Below, piece by piece: positions 34,545-42,555 of a stretch of DNA of 64,000 nucleotides. The notes below the pieces were generated by a model. It was not told the DNA's origin. It saw only the letters and a list, made by a program, of their open reading frames with translations, and made no database searches. The position numbers and the translations under genes are program-made. This stretch comes from Streptosporangium violaceochromogenes (GTDB taxonomy: Bacteria > Actinomycetota > Actinomycetes > Streptosporangiales > Streptosporangiaceae): NCBI RefSeq assembly GCF_014654615.1, contig NZ_BNBB01000027.1, forward strand, positions 17,056 to 81,055, in the 5' to 3' direction. The number at the start of each line of letters is the position of its first letter. The stretch's first letter is position 1.

Positions 34545-36119
34545 ATGCTGACCGCGTACACCTCCGATCAGATCAGGGCGGCCGAGGCGGCGCTCATGGC
34601 GACGCTGCCCGAGGGCACGCTCATGGAGCGGGCCGCCGCCGCGCTCGCCGCGCGCTGCGCCGGGCTGCTCGGCGGTGTGTACGGCTCGCGCGTGCTGATC
34701 CTCGCCGGAGCGGGGGACAACGGGGGCGACGCCCTGTACGCCGGGGCGCGGCTCGCCGGCAGGGGCGCCGGGGTCGACGCCGTTCTGGCCGGGGCGCGGG
34801 TCCACGAGGCGGGGCTGGCGGCCCTGCGCCGCGCGGGAGGGCGCGTGGTGGATCTCCGAGGGGTGCCGGGGGCGGGGGCGGGCGTCGACGAGGCGGGCCT
34901 TCGGGGGCCGGACGGCTCCGGGGGGCCGAGGGGGCCGGGTCTTCGGAGGCCGGGGCGTGGCTGGGAGGCCGGGGTGCGCGGGCTCGCCGAGGAGGCCGAT
35001 CTCGTGCTGGACGGCCTGGTCGGGATCGGCGGGTCGGGGGCGCTGCGCGAGCCGTACGCGACTCTCGTGGAGGCGGTCGCCGGCGCGCCCGCGCTCGTGG
35101 TGGCGGTGGACGTGCCGAGCGGGGTGGACGCCTCCTGCGGGCGCGTCGAGGGGGTCGCGGTCCGGGCGGACGTCACGGTCACCTTCGGTGCCCGCAAGGC
35201 CGGGCTGCTCGTCGACCCCGGCGCCGAGTACGCGGGCCGGGTGGAGCTCGCCGACATCGGGCTGGGGCCGTACCTGCCGGATCCCGGCGTGTCGGCGCTG
35301 ACCGCCGCCGACGTGGCGGCGCGGCTGCCCCGGCCGGGCGCGGAGTCCGACAAGTACCGCAGGGGGGTGCTCGGCGTCGCCGCCGGGAGCCGGGACTACA
35401 CCGGGGCGGCCGTGCTGGCCGTGGGCGGGGCGGTCGGGGCGGGGGTGGGCATGGTCCGCTACGCGGGGGTCGCCGAGCCGGTGGAGCAGGTGCGCGCCCG
35501 CTGGCCGGAGGCGGTGATCACCGAGCTGGAGCCGGGGCGGGGGATCGGCGAGGTGGGCCGGGTGCAGGCGTGGGTGCTCGGGCCCGGCCTCGGTACCGGC
35601 CCGGAGGCGCTCGCCCTGGCCCGTTCGGTGCTGGCGAGCGACGTCCCGGTGCTCATGGACGCCGACGCGCTGACCCTGGCCGCCGGGCACCGGGAGCTGC
35701 TGCGCCGCGCCGCGCCGGTGCTGATCACCCCGCACGCGGGCGAGCTGTCGCGCCTGCTGGGGGTGCCCCGGGCGCGGATCGAGGCCCGAAGGCTTGAGCA
35801 CGTACGGCGGGCCGCGGCGGAGCTGGGCGTGACCGTGCTGCTGAAGGGGTCGACCACGCTGGTGGCGGAGGGGGAGCGGCCGGTCAGGGTGAACCTCACC
35901 GGCACCCCGTGGCTGGCCACCGCGGGCACCGGTGACGTGCTCGCCGGGCTCGCGGGGGCCCTGCTGGCGGGGGGGCTCGACGGGTACGACGCCGCCTCCT
36001 GCGCCGCCTACCTGCACGGCGTCGCCGGGCGGAGCGGCCCGCTCGCCGCCGGGGACGTCGTCCGGGCCCTCCCCGAGGCCGTCCGGTCGGTGACCACCCG
36101 GAGTGGAACCTTCCTTTGA
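34545..36119 (+). CDS. nnr: bifunctional NAD(P)HX epimerase / dehydratase
   Basis: 524 aa. Repairs hydrated NADH/NADPH. The N-terminal YjeF-N epimerase half has MLTAYTSDQIRAAEAALMATLPEGTLMERAA, GAGDNGGDALYAGARLAGRG and VVAVDVPSGVDA; the C-terminal ADP-dependent dehydratase half has KYRRGVLGVAAGSRDYTGAAVL, LGPGLGTGPEAL, ITPHAGELSRLLG and NLTGTPWLATAGTGDVLAG. A Gly/Arg-rich insert of about 45 residues (GVPGAGAGVDEAGLRGPDG and so on) interrupts the epimerase half. Its stop is 17 bases before the alr ATG. Confidence 0.95.
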   Translation: MLTAYTSDQIRAAEAALMATLPEGTLMERAAAALAARCAGLLGGVYGSRVLILAGAGDNGGDALYAGARLAGRGAGVDAVLAGARVHEAGLAALRRAGGRVVDLRGVPGAGAGVDEAGLRGPDGSGGPRGPGLRRPGRGWEAGVRGLAEEADLVLDGLVGIGGSGALREPYATLVEAVAGAPALVVAVDVPSGVDASCGRVEGVAVRADVTVTFGARKAGLLVDPGAEYAGRVELADIGLGPYLPDPGVSALTAADVAARLPRPGAESDKYRRGVLGVAAGSRDYTGAAVLAVGGAVGAGVGMVRYAGVAEPVEQVRARWPEAVITELEPGRGIGEVGRVQAWVLGPGLGTGPEALALARSVLASDVPVLMDADALTLAAGHRELLRRAAPVLITPHAGELSRLLGVPRARIEARRLEHVRRAAAELGVTVLLKGSTTLVAEGERPVRVNLTGTPWLATAGTGDVLAGLAGALLAGGLDGYDAASCAAYLHGVAGRSGPLAAGDVVRALPEAVRSVTTRSGTFL

Positions 36120-36136
36120 CCTGCAAGACTGGAAAG

Positions 36137-37264
36137 ATGAGTTTCCCGATGACGCCCGCCGAGGCGCGGGTGGACCTTTCGGCGATCCGTGACAACGTCG
36201 CGCTGCTCGGTGAGCGCGCCCCGGGTGCCGAGCTCATGGTCGCGGTCAAGGCCGACGGCTACGGGCACGGTCTGGTCGCCTCCGCCGGCGCCTGTCTTGA
36301 GGGCGGCGCCACCCGGCTGGGCACCGCCTATCTCCGCGAGGCCCTGCGCCTGCGCGCCGAGGGAATCACCGCGCCGATCCTGTCGTGGATCATCCCGCCG
36401 GGCGAGCCGCTGGAGGAGGCGATCCACCAGGACGTGGAGCTGTCCGCGGGCGCTCCGGGGCTGGTGGACGCGATCGCCGTCGCGGCGGGCCGTACCGGCC
36501 GGATCGCCCGGCTGCACCTGAAGGCGGACACCGGCATGTCGCGGGGCGGCGCCGTGGCCGCGGACTGGCCCGCGCTGGTGGAGCGTGCCATGGCCAGGCA
36601 GTCGGAGGGGACGGTCGAGATCGTCGGCCTGTGGTCGCACCTCGCCTGCTCCGACATGCCGGGGCACCCGTCGATCGAGGCGCAGCTCACCGCCTTCGAC
36701 GAGGCGCTGGCCATCGCCGAGAAGGCGGGCGCGGGGGGTTCCCACGTGGTGCGGCACATCGCCAACTCGGCGGCGACGCTGCTGCTGCCGCAGGCCCGCT
36801 ACGACATGGTCCGGCCGGGCCTCGCGGCCTTCGGGCTGAGCCCCGTTCCGCGGCTCGGGGGTTTCGGGCTGCGTCCCGCGATGAGCCTGGTGGCGCGGAT
36901 CGCCCTGACCAAGCGGGTTCCGGCGGGTTCGGGGGTCTCCTACGGTCACCTTTACATCACAGATCGCGAGACCACGCTTGGTCTGGTGCCCCTGGGGTAC
37001 GCGGATGGCGTCCCCCGGCACTCCACCGGCCGGGTCGAGGTTGTGGCGGCAGGGCGTCGGCGGCCGGTCGTGGGGCGGGTCTGCATGGATCAGTTCGTGA
37101 TCGACGTGGGAGACGACGCCCTGGAGGAGGGCGACGAGGTGATCCTGTTCGGCGACGGCTCGCGGGGCGAGCCGACCGCGCAGGAGTGGGCGGATTCCCT
37201 TGGCACGATCACCCATGAGATCGTGACCGGGATCGGTTCGCGGGTTCCCCGCGTTTACCGGTGA
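36137..37264 (+). CDS. alr: alanine racemase
   Basis: 375 aa from ATG 36137 with CTGGAAAG upstream; ATG 36149 is an alternative. Supplies D-Ala for peptidoglycan. The PLP Lys is in MVAVKADGYGHGLV, the N-terminal ARVDLSAIRDNV is typical, and the second catalytic residue is the Tyr of SGVSYGHLY; PLGYADGVPRH, GRVCMDQFVIDVG and ITHEIVTGIGSRVPRVY close the C-terminal domain. Part of the nnr-alr-hydrolase-tsaE run. Confidence 0.96.
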   Translation: MSFPMTPAEARVDLSAIRDNVALLGERAPGAELMVAVKADGYGHGLVASAGACLEGGATRLGTAYLREALRLRAEGITAPILSWIIPPGEPLEEAIHQDVELSAGAPGLVDAIAVAAGRTGRIARLHLKADTGMSRGGAVAADWPALVERAMARQSEGTVEIVGLWSHLACSDMPGHPSIEAQLTAFDEALAIAEKAGAGGSHVVRHIANSAATLLLPQARYDMVRPGLAAFGLSPVPRLGGFGLRPAMSLVARIALTKRVPAGSGVSYGHLYITDRETTLGLVPLGYADGVPRHSTGRVEVVAAGRRRPVVGRVCMDQFVIDVGDDALEEGDEVILFGDGSRGEPTAQEWADSLGTITHEIVTGIGSRVPRVYR

Positions 37265-37283
37265 AAGGTGGTCGAAGGGGCGT

Positions 37284-38375
37284 ATGAGTAATACCGCACG
37301 GCGCAGGGTCGGCATCGCGGGCGCCATCGTCGGCGCGGCGTCCGCGGGGGTGGCCGCGGCGACCTTGGCCAAGCGGTACGCGGTGGGGCGCATCCGGCTC
37401 AGACCCGACCTGGAGGCGAGTGAGCCGCTGGGCGAGCTGCGCGGCCGGCCCGCCCACGTCACGACCTCCGACGACGTGTGCCTGTACGCCGAGGTGGACG
37501 GACCGGAGGACGCCCCGCTGACCGTGGTCCTGTGCCACGGCTACACCCTCAACCTGGATTCCTGGCACTACCAGCGGCGTGACCTGGCCGGCTCCCACCG
37601 GCTGGTCCTGTGGGACCAGCGCTCTCACGGGCGTTCGCCGCGCACCAACGTCGACGACTCCACGATCGACCGCCTCGGCGACGACCTGGCCGAGGTGATC
37701 GGGGCGCTGGTGCCGGGGCCGTGCGTGCTGGTGGGCCACTCCATGGGCGGGATGACGATCATGGCGCTGGCCGACCGGCATCCGGAGCTGTTCGGCGACA
37801 GGATCAAGGGGGTCGCGCTGATCTCCACCTCGGCGGGGAAGCTGGCCGAGATCTCCCTGGGCCTGCCCGCGCTGCTGGCCAAGGTGGTGCACAAGGCCAC
37901 ACCGGGCACGGTGTCCCTGCTGAGCCGGGGCGGCGCGCTGGTGGACAGGGGGCGCCAGGCCGGCAGCGACGTGGCCTTCCTGGCGCTGCGCCATCTGGGG
38001 TTCGGCGATCCCAAGAGCGTCAGCCCCACGGTGGTGGACTTCGCCGAGTCGATGATCCGTTCCACGCCCTTCGAGGTGATCGCCGACTTCTACCCGGCGC
38101 TGATGTCGCACGACAAGCTCAGCGCCCTGGACGTGCTGAACGGCCTGCCCGTCTCCATCGTCGTCGGCGACAAGGACTGGCTGACGCCGGTCGACCACAG
38201 CAGGGCCATGGCGGCGGCGCTGCCGCGGGCCCGGTACACCGAGGTGCCCGACAGCTCGCACCTGATCCAGCTTGAGCGTCCGATGGTCGTCAACGAGGCG
38301 CTGCGCGATCTGATCAAGCGGGTGGCCGCCGACAGCACGGGCCCTGAGGGGCCGGAGGGGGTGATCGAGCCGTGA
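37284..38375 (+). CDS. alpha/beta hydrolase
   Basis: 363 aa. An N-terminal hydrophobic segment (RVGIAGAIVGAASAGVAAATLA) may anchor or export it. The hydrolase fold shows VVLCHGYTLNLDSWHYQ, LWDQRSHGRSP, the nucleophile elbow LVGHSMGGMTIM, an acid in VVGDKDWLTPVDHS and the catalytic His in PDSSHLIQLERP. The substrate is unknown. A member of this family lies between alr and tsaE in many actinobacteria. Its stop overlaps the tsaE GTG. Confidence 0.9.
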   Translation: MSNTARRRVGIAGAIVGAASAGVAAATLAKRYAVGRIRLRPDLEASEPLGELRGRPAHVTTSDDVCLYAEVDGPEDAPLTVVLCHGYTLNLDSWHYQRRDLAGSHRLVLWDQRSHGRSPRTNVDDSTIDRLGDDLAEVIGALVPGPCVLVGHSMGGMTIMALADRHPELFGDRIKGVALISTSAGKLAEISLGLPALLAKVVHKATPGTVSLLSRGGALVDRGRQAGSDVAFLALRHLGFGDPKSVSPTVVDFAESMIRSTPFEVIADFYPALMSHDKLSALDVLNGLPVSIVVGDKDWLTPVDHSRAMAAALPRARYTEVPDSSHLIQLERPMVVNEALRDLIKRVAADSTGPEGPEGVIEP

Positions 38376-38815
38376 AGGTCGTGGCGACGGCCGAGGAGAT
38401 GCGCGAGCTGGGCGCGGAGCTGGCCGGGCTGCTGCGCGCCGGAGACCTGGCGGTGCTGTCCGGGCCGCTCGGCGCCGGTAAGACGACCCTGGTCCAGGGG
38501 CTGGCCGACGGCCTCAAGGTGCGCGGGCCGATCACCTCTCCCACCTTCGTCATCGCCCGGGTGCACCCCTCGCTGGCGGGCGGTCCCGCGCTGGTGCACG
38601 TCGACGCCTACCGGCTGGGCGGTGACCTGGAGGTCGACGATCTGGACCTGGACGCCTCGCTGGAGGAGTCGGTGACGGTCGTGGAGTGGGGCGAGGGTTT
38701 GGTGGAGGGGCTGGCCGACGACCGCCTGGAGATCTCGATCGAGCGCGGTGAGTCCGGCGAGGAGCGGACGGTACGGCTGCGCGGGGTCGGAGCCCGGTGG
38801 GAGGGTGTGGTCTGA
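38372..38815 (+). CDS. tsaE: tRNA t6A biosynthesis ATPase TsaE
   Basis: 147 aa. ATPase of the threonylcarbamoyladenosine (t6A37) pathway, acting with TsaB and TsaD, which are encoded 2-3 kb downstream. Walker A SGPLGAGKTTLVQGLADGL, switch region GPITSPTFVIARVH, then HVDAYRLGG and VVEWGEGLVEGL. GTG start within the stop of the hydrolase gene (GTGA). Confidence 0.96.
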   Translation: MKVVATAEEMRELGAELAGLLRAGDLAVLSGPLGAGKTTLVQGLADGLKVRGPITSPTFVIARVHPSLAGGPALVHVDAYRLGGDLEVDDLDLDASLEESVTVVEWGEGLVEGLADDRLEISIERGESGEERTVRLRGVGARWEGVV

Positions 38816-38918
38816 TCGGTCTTCGCTCGGGCCGTAATCCCGGCATGCCGGTATTACGTCCTACGTGGTACAGATCATCGGGGCCGAAGATCGACTCTTA
38901 CCGGTTTGCCCGTGTTTA

Positions 38919-39692
38919 ATGGGAAACAGGCGGGAAGTTGTGCGGAGGATGGTCGTCGACCGGACTGCGGAGTGGAGTGCGACGTTGCCAGGAATCAGAC
39001 AAGTCGCGGTTCTCGGGGCCATCGCCCTGTTCGGAACAGCCGGATGCGCGGCCGAGGGCACATCGGGTAGCCCCCAGGAGAACATCTCGCCCGTCGCGCA
39101 GCGGAGCAGCGTGATCAGCCGGGAGAACATCGAGGTCCAGCTCCAGCCCGCCCGCGTTAAGGCGGGGCAGAAGGTATGGATCCTGGCGAACTGCCCGATC
39201 CCCGAGGGCGGCCCCGAGCACCGGGGCACCGCCGCCTCCAAGGCCTTCCGCGCGCCGGTCGCGCTCGACCCCATCCTGGCCACGCCCAGCCCCTCGGCCT
39301 CGGCCGGGGCCACCCCCGCGGCCCGTCCCTGGGTCCGGGGGCAGGCCGTCGTCGCCACCGGCGTCGCGCCCGGCGTCTACGACGTCAACGCCCGGTGCGA
39401 GGGGACCAACGACACCGGCAAGGCGGGGCTCCGGGTCGTGGGCGAGGGCAAGAAGGACGAACCCACCGACAAGCCGGCCGACAAGCCCCGCGACAACGAC
39501 GGGCCCCGCAGCACCCCCAAGCCGAAGCGCACGATCATCAGCACCCACGCGCCCGGCACGGGCGGCGGCGGCACCGCCGCCCGCGACACGGGCGGGGCCC
39601 CGGGCATGCCGTCCGGCGTGGCCGTCGTCGTGCTGGTGACGGTCCTCGCCGGCGGCGCCGGGGTCGCCGCCGCGCGCAGACGCCGCCCGTAG
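38919..39692 (+). CDS. surface protein, two-cysteine Ig-like domain, likely sortase substrate
   Basis: 257 aa from ATG 38919; ATG 38949 is an alternative start. A signal segment ends in a lipobox-like LFGTAGC (C43). The domain has IEVQLQPARVKAGQKVWILANC and APGVYDVNARC (C92, C160), the same motif pair as the 5630-6148 protein. A charged Pro/Lys/Asp linker follows, then APGTG (211-215), a Gly/Ala spacer, a membrane helix (about 232-251) and an RRRRP tail, that is, the order of a sortase signal with Ala in place of Leu of LPXTG. The sortase gene starts 8 bases downstream. Being both lipoprotein and sortase substrate would be odd, so one reading is probably wrong. Confidence 0.72.
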   Translation: MGNRREVVRRMVVDRTAEWSATLPGIRQVAVLGAIALFGTAGCAAEGTSGSPQENISPVAQRSSVISRENIEVQLQPARVKAGQKVWILANCPIPEGGPEHRGTAASKAFRAPVALDPILATPSPSASAGATPAARPWVRGQAVVATGVAPGVYDVNARCEGTNDTGKAGLRVVGEGKKDEPTDKPADKPRDNDGPRSTPKPKRTIISTHAPGTGGGGTAARDTGGAPGMPSGVAVVVLVTVLAGGAGVAAARRRRP

Positions 39693-39699
39693 CCCGACG

Positions 39700-40245
39700 A
39701 TGGCCGAGTCCTCCCGCTGGTCATGGATCATCGTGGCCGGAGTGATCACCGGCGCCGCCATGGTCGCGCTCCAGAAAGGGGGGCAGGACGCGGTGGTCGC
39801 CCCCGCGGTCGTGCCCAGCCGTATCGACATCCCCTCCCTGGGCATCAAGGCGCCGCTGATGAAGCTCGGCGTGACGGACGGACAGCTCGACCTGCCGCCG
39901 TTCGAGAAGCCGGACGCGGCCGGATGGGTCAAGGAGAGCGCCGTCCCCGGCGACCCAGGCTCCGCGGTGATCCTCGGGCACGTCGACACCAAGACCGACC
40001 CCGCGGTCTTCTACAAGCTCAAGGAGATGCGGGAGGGGCAGGTCATCAAGGTCGCGCGCAGCGACGGCAAGGTCGCCCAGTACCGCGTGGACTCCATCGA
40101 GCAGGTGAGGAAGGACCGCTTCCCGGCCGACAAGGTCTATCTCCAGGACGGCCTGCGCCTCATCACCTGCGGTGGCACGTTCGACTGGGACAAACACGAG
40201 TACCGCGACAACGTCATCGTCTACGCGACCCTCGTCAAGACCTGA
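39700..40245 (+). CDS. class F sortase
   Basis: 181 aa. N-terminal membrane anchor (WSWIIVAGVITGAAMVAL), then a sortase barrel with RIDIPSLGIKAPLMKLGV, the catalytic His94 in ILGHVDT, Cys157 in LITCGGTFD and Arg169 in HEYRDNVIVYA. The compact size and the TCGG motif fit class F, the main actinobacterial type of uncertain physiological role. Directly follows a surface protein with a sorting-like tail, its probable substrate. Confidence 0.92.
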   Translation: MAESSRWSWIIVAGVITGAAMVALQKGGQDAVVAPAVVPSRIDIPSLGIKAPLMKLGVTDGQLDLPPFEKPDAAGWVKESAVPGDPGSAVILGHVDTKTDPAVFYKLKEMREGQVIKVARSDGKVAQYRVDSIEQVRKDRFPADKVYLQDGLRLITCGGTFDWDKHEYRDNVIVYATLVKT

Positions 40246-40298
40246 CCCCCTTCCCGGCCGAGGCGCGCAGGTGGACCCGGGAAGGGGGCGGAACGGAC

Positions 40299-40304
40299 TA
40301 GGCT
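40299..40304 (+). promoter_or_regulatory. tsaB -10 element, leaderless start
   Basis: TAGGCT, 8 bases before the GTG of tsaB, the same spacing as at coaA. No SD is present before the GTG. Confidence 0.55.
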
Positions 40305-40312
40305 AACTGTTC

Positions 40313-40996
40313 GTGCTGGTCCTGGCCTTTGATACCGCGACCCCCGCCGTCACCGCCGCGGTGCACGACGGCGAGGGGGTTCTCGCCGAGTCGACGACGA
40401 TCGACGCGCGCCGCCACGGTGAGCTGCTCGTCCCCACGATCCGGGAGGTCCTGAAGGAGGCGGGCGTCTCGCTCGGCGACGTCACGACCGTCGTCGCCGG
40501 GACGGGCCCCGGCCCCTACACCGGCCTCCGGGTCGGTCTGATGACCGCCCAGGCCCTGGCGACGGCCCTGGGCGTCCCGGCCTACGGCGTGTGCACGCTC
40601 GACGCCCTCGCCTACGGCAGCGGCATGGCGGAACCGTTCCTGGTGGCCACCGACGCGCGGCGCAGGGAGGTGTTCTGGGGGCACTACGAGGACCCCGGGA
40701 CCCGCCTGTCGGGCCCCTCGGTGGACAGGCCCCAGGATCTGCCCGGAGGGCTTCCCCTCGTCGGCGCGGGTGCGCGGCTGTACGCCGGGGTGCTGGGGGC
40801 CTCCCGCCTGGCGGACGCCCCGGACCACCCCTTCGCGGGGGCGCTGGCCTCGCTGGCCGCCGCGCAGCTCGGCGGGCCGGATGTCCGCGAGGTCGTCGAG
40901 AGCGGCACGCACCCCGTGCTGAGCCTGCCCCGCCCGATCTATCTCCGCCGTCCCGACGCCCAGGTGCCCGCGCCCCCCAAGAGGGTGTCCGCGTGA
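40313..40996 (+). CDS. tsaB: tRNA t6A biosynthesis protein TsaB
   Basis: 227 aa. Inactive-kinase partner that dimerises with TsaD. Begins VLVLAFDTATPAVTAAVHDG and has GTGPGPYTGLRVGLMTAQALATALGVPAYGV, the ASKHA-fold signature of TsaB. GTG start without SD. Its stop overlaps the rimI GTG, and tsaD follows, giving a tsaB-rimI-tsaD run. Confidence 0.96.
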   Translation: MLVLAFDTATPAVTAAVHDGEGVLAESTTIDARRHGELLVPTIREVLKEAGVSLGDVTTVVAGTGPGPYTGLRVGLMTAQALATALGVPAYGVCTLDALAYGSGMAEPFLVATDARRREVFWGHYEDPGTRLSGPSVDRPQDLPGGLPLVGAGARLYAGVLGASRLADAPDHPFAGALASLAAAQLGGPDVREVVESGTHPVLSLPRPIYLRRPDAQVPAPPKRVSA

Positions 40997-41445
40997 CCGT
41001 GCTGCTGCGCGTGATGACCGCGGACGACCTGCCCGCGGTGATGAGGATCGAACGGGAGACGTTCCCGCGCGACGCCTGGACCGAGGGCATGCTCCGCGGC
41101 GAACTCGACGACCAGCCCAGGACCCGCCACTACGTGGTGGCCCTGCTGGACGGCGAGATCGTCGGCTACGCCGGGCTCTCGGCCGCGGGCGACCAGGCCG
41201 ACGTGCAGACCATCGCGGTCCTGTCCGGACGCCGCCGGGCGGGCGTCGGCGGCGCCATGCTGACCGAGCTGCTCGCCGAGGCCGTACGGCGGGGCGCGCG
41301 GGCGGTCTTTCTGGAGGTGCGCGCCGACAACCCGGAGGCGCGGGCGGTCTACGACCGGTTCGGGTTCGAGCCGATCGGCGTGCGCCGCCACTACTACGAC
41401 GACGGCACCGACGCGATCATGATGAAGAAGGATCTCCATGCGTGA
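40993..41445 (+). CDS. rimI: ribosomal protein S18-alanine N-acetyltransferase
   Basis: 150 aa from a GTG overlapping the tsaB stop (GTGA). GNAT fold: LRVMTADDLPAVMRIERETFPRDAWTEGML, the acetyl-CoA loop AVLSGRRRAGVGGAML and FLEVRADNPEARAVYDRFGFEPIGVRRHYY. RimI acetylates the N-terminus of S18 in E. coli; actinobacterial homologues may act on more proteins. Fused or neighbouring to tsa genes in many actinobacteria. Overlaps tsaD by 8 bases. Confidence 0.93.
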   Translation: MTVLLRVMTADDLPAVMRIERETFPRDAWTEGMLRGELDDQPRTRHYVVALLDGEIVGYAGLSAAGDQADVQTIAVLSGRRRAGVGGAMLTELLAEAVRRGARAVFLEVRADNPEARAVYDRFGFEPIGVRRHYYDDGTDAIMMKKDLHA

Positions 41446-42469
41446 CGAACCCCTCGTGCTGGGCATCGAGACCTCCTGCGACGAGACCGGAGTGGGCATC
41501 GTCCGGGGGCACACCCTGCTGGCCAACACGATCGCCTCCAGTGTCGAGCAGCACGCCCGCTTCGGCGGTGTGGTGCCCGAGGTGGCCTCCCGGGCACACC
41601 TGGAGGCCATGACCCCGACCGTCGAGCGGGCGCTGGAGCAGGCGGGCCTGCGTTTCGCCGACGTCGACGCGATCGCGGTGACCGCCGGGCCCGGCCTGAC
41701 GGGCGCCCTGCTGGTCGGGGTGGCCGCCGCCAAGGCGTACGCGCTGGGCCTGGGCGTGCCCCTGTACGGGGTGAACCACCTGGCCGCGCACGTCGCGGTG
41801 GACCAGCTCGAACACGGGGCCCTGCCCAAGCCGTGCGTCGCGATGCTGGTCTCGGGCGGGCACTCCTCCCTGCTGCTGGTGCCCGACGTCGCCAAGGAGG
41901 TCGTCTCGCTGGGGTCGACCGTGGACGACGCCGCCGGGGAGGCGTTCGACAAGGTGGCCCGCGTGCTCGGGCTGCCCTTCCCCGGAGGCCCCCACATCGA
42001 CCGGGTGGCCCGTGACGGCTCGGGCACCGCCATCGCGTTCCCGCGCGGCAAGTACGACGACGGGACGCTCGACTTCTCCTTCTCCGGCCTGAAGACCGCC
42101 GTGGCCCGCTGGGTGGAGGCCAGGGAACGGGCGGGTGAGGCGATCCACGTGCCGGACGTGGCCGCCTCGTTCCAGGAGGCCGTGGTCGACGTGCTCACCC
42201 GCAAGGCGCTGGCGGCCTGCCGTGAGCACGGGATCGGTGACCTGCTGATCGGCGGCGGTGTGGCGGCCAACTCCCGGCTGCGCGCCCTCGCCCGGGAGCG
42301 GTGCGACGCCGCGGGGGTACGGCTGCGCGTCCCGCGCCCCGGACTGTGCACGGACAACGGCGCGATGGTGGCCGCGCTCGGCTCCGACCTCGTGGCGGCG
42401 GGCGTCCGCCCGTCCGCGCTGGACATCCCCGCCGACTCCTCCCTGCCGATCACCGCCGTCCACGTGTGA
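41438..42469 (+). CDS. tsaD: tRNA N6-adenosine threonylcarbamoyltransferase TsaD
   Basis: 343 aa. Catalytic subunit of t6A formation. Starts MRDEPLVLGIETSCDETGVGIV; metal-binding His in VPLYGVNHLAAHVAVDQ; SGGHSSLLLV; DDAAGEAFDKVARVLGLPFPGGPHID; and IGGGVAANSRLRALA. The 3' end lies in a 27-bp tandem repeat whose first copy contains the stop codon. Confidence 0.97.
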   Translation: MRDEPLVLGIETSCDETGVGIVRGHTLLANTIASSVEQHARFGGVVPEVASRAHLEAMTPTVERALEQAGLRFADVDAIAVTAGPGLTGALLVGVAAAKAYALGLGVPLYGVNHLAAHVAVDQLEHGALPKPCVAMLVSGGHSSLLLVPDVAKEVVSLGSTVDDAAGEAFDKVARVLGLPFPGGPHIDRVARDGSGTAIAFPRGKYDDGTLDFSFSGLKTAVARWVEARERAGEAIHVPDVAASFQEAVVDVLTRKALAACREHGIGDLLIGGGVAANSRLRALARERCDAAGVRLRVPRPGLCTDNGAMVAALGSDLVAAGVRPSALDIPADSSLPITAVHV

Positions 42470-42534
42470 CCGCCGCCTCACGCCGTCCACGTGTGGCCAC
42501 CGCCTCACGCCGGGCGCGTGTGACAGCCGTCCCG
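42454..42534 (+). repeat. 27-bp tandem repeat spanning the tsaD stop codon
   Basis: Three consecutive 27-base units (42454-42480, 42481-42507, 42508-42534). Units 1 and 2 match at 25 of 27 positions (both start CGCCGTCCACGTGTG); unit 3 is more diverged. Unit 1 holds the end of tsaD and its TGA; in unit 2 the TGA has become TGG. Confidence 0.85.
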
Positions 42535-42551
42535 CGCCCGGCGCGGGACGG
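42527..42551. terminator. bidirectional terminator between tsaD and a convergent gene
   Basis: CCGTCCCGCGCC (42527-42538) and GGCGCGGGACGG (42540-42551) pair perfectly over 12 bp around one base, 4 bases from the stop of the convergent coiled-coil gene. Symmetry fits use in both directions; no T-run. Confidence 0.6.
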
Positions 42552-42555
42552 GAGG

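Noticed and set aside
38919..39692. Canonical LPXTG sorting signal
   Set aside because: No LPXTG is present; only APGTG in a plausible place, so the substrate claim is kept as inference.
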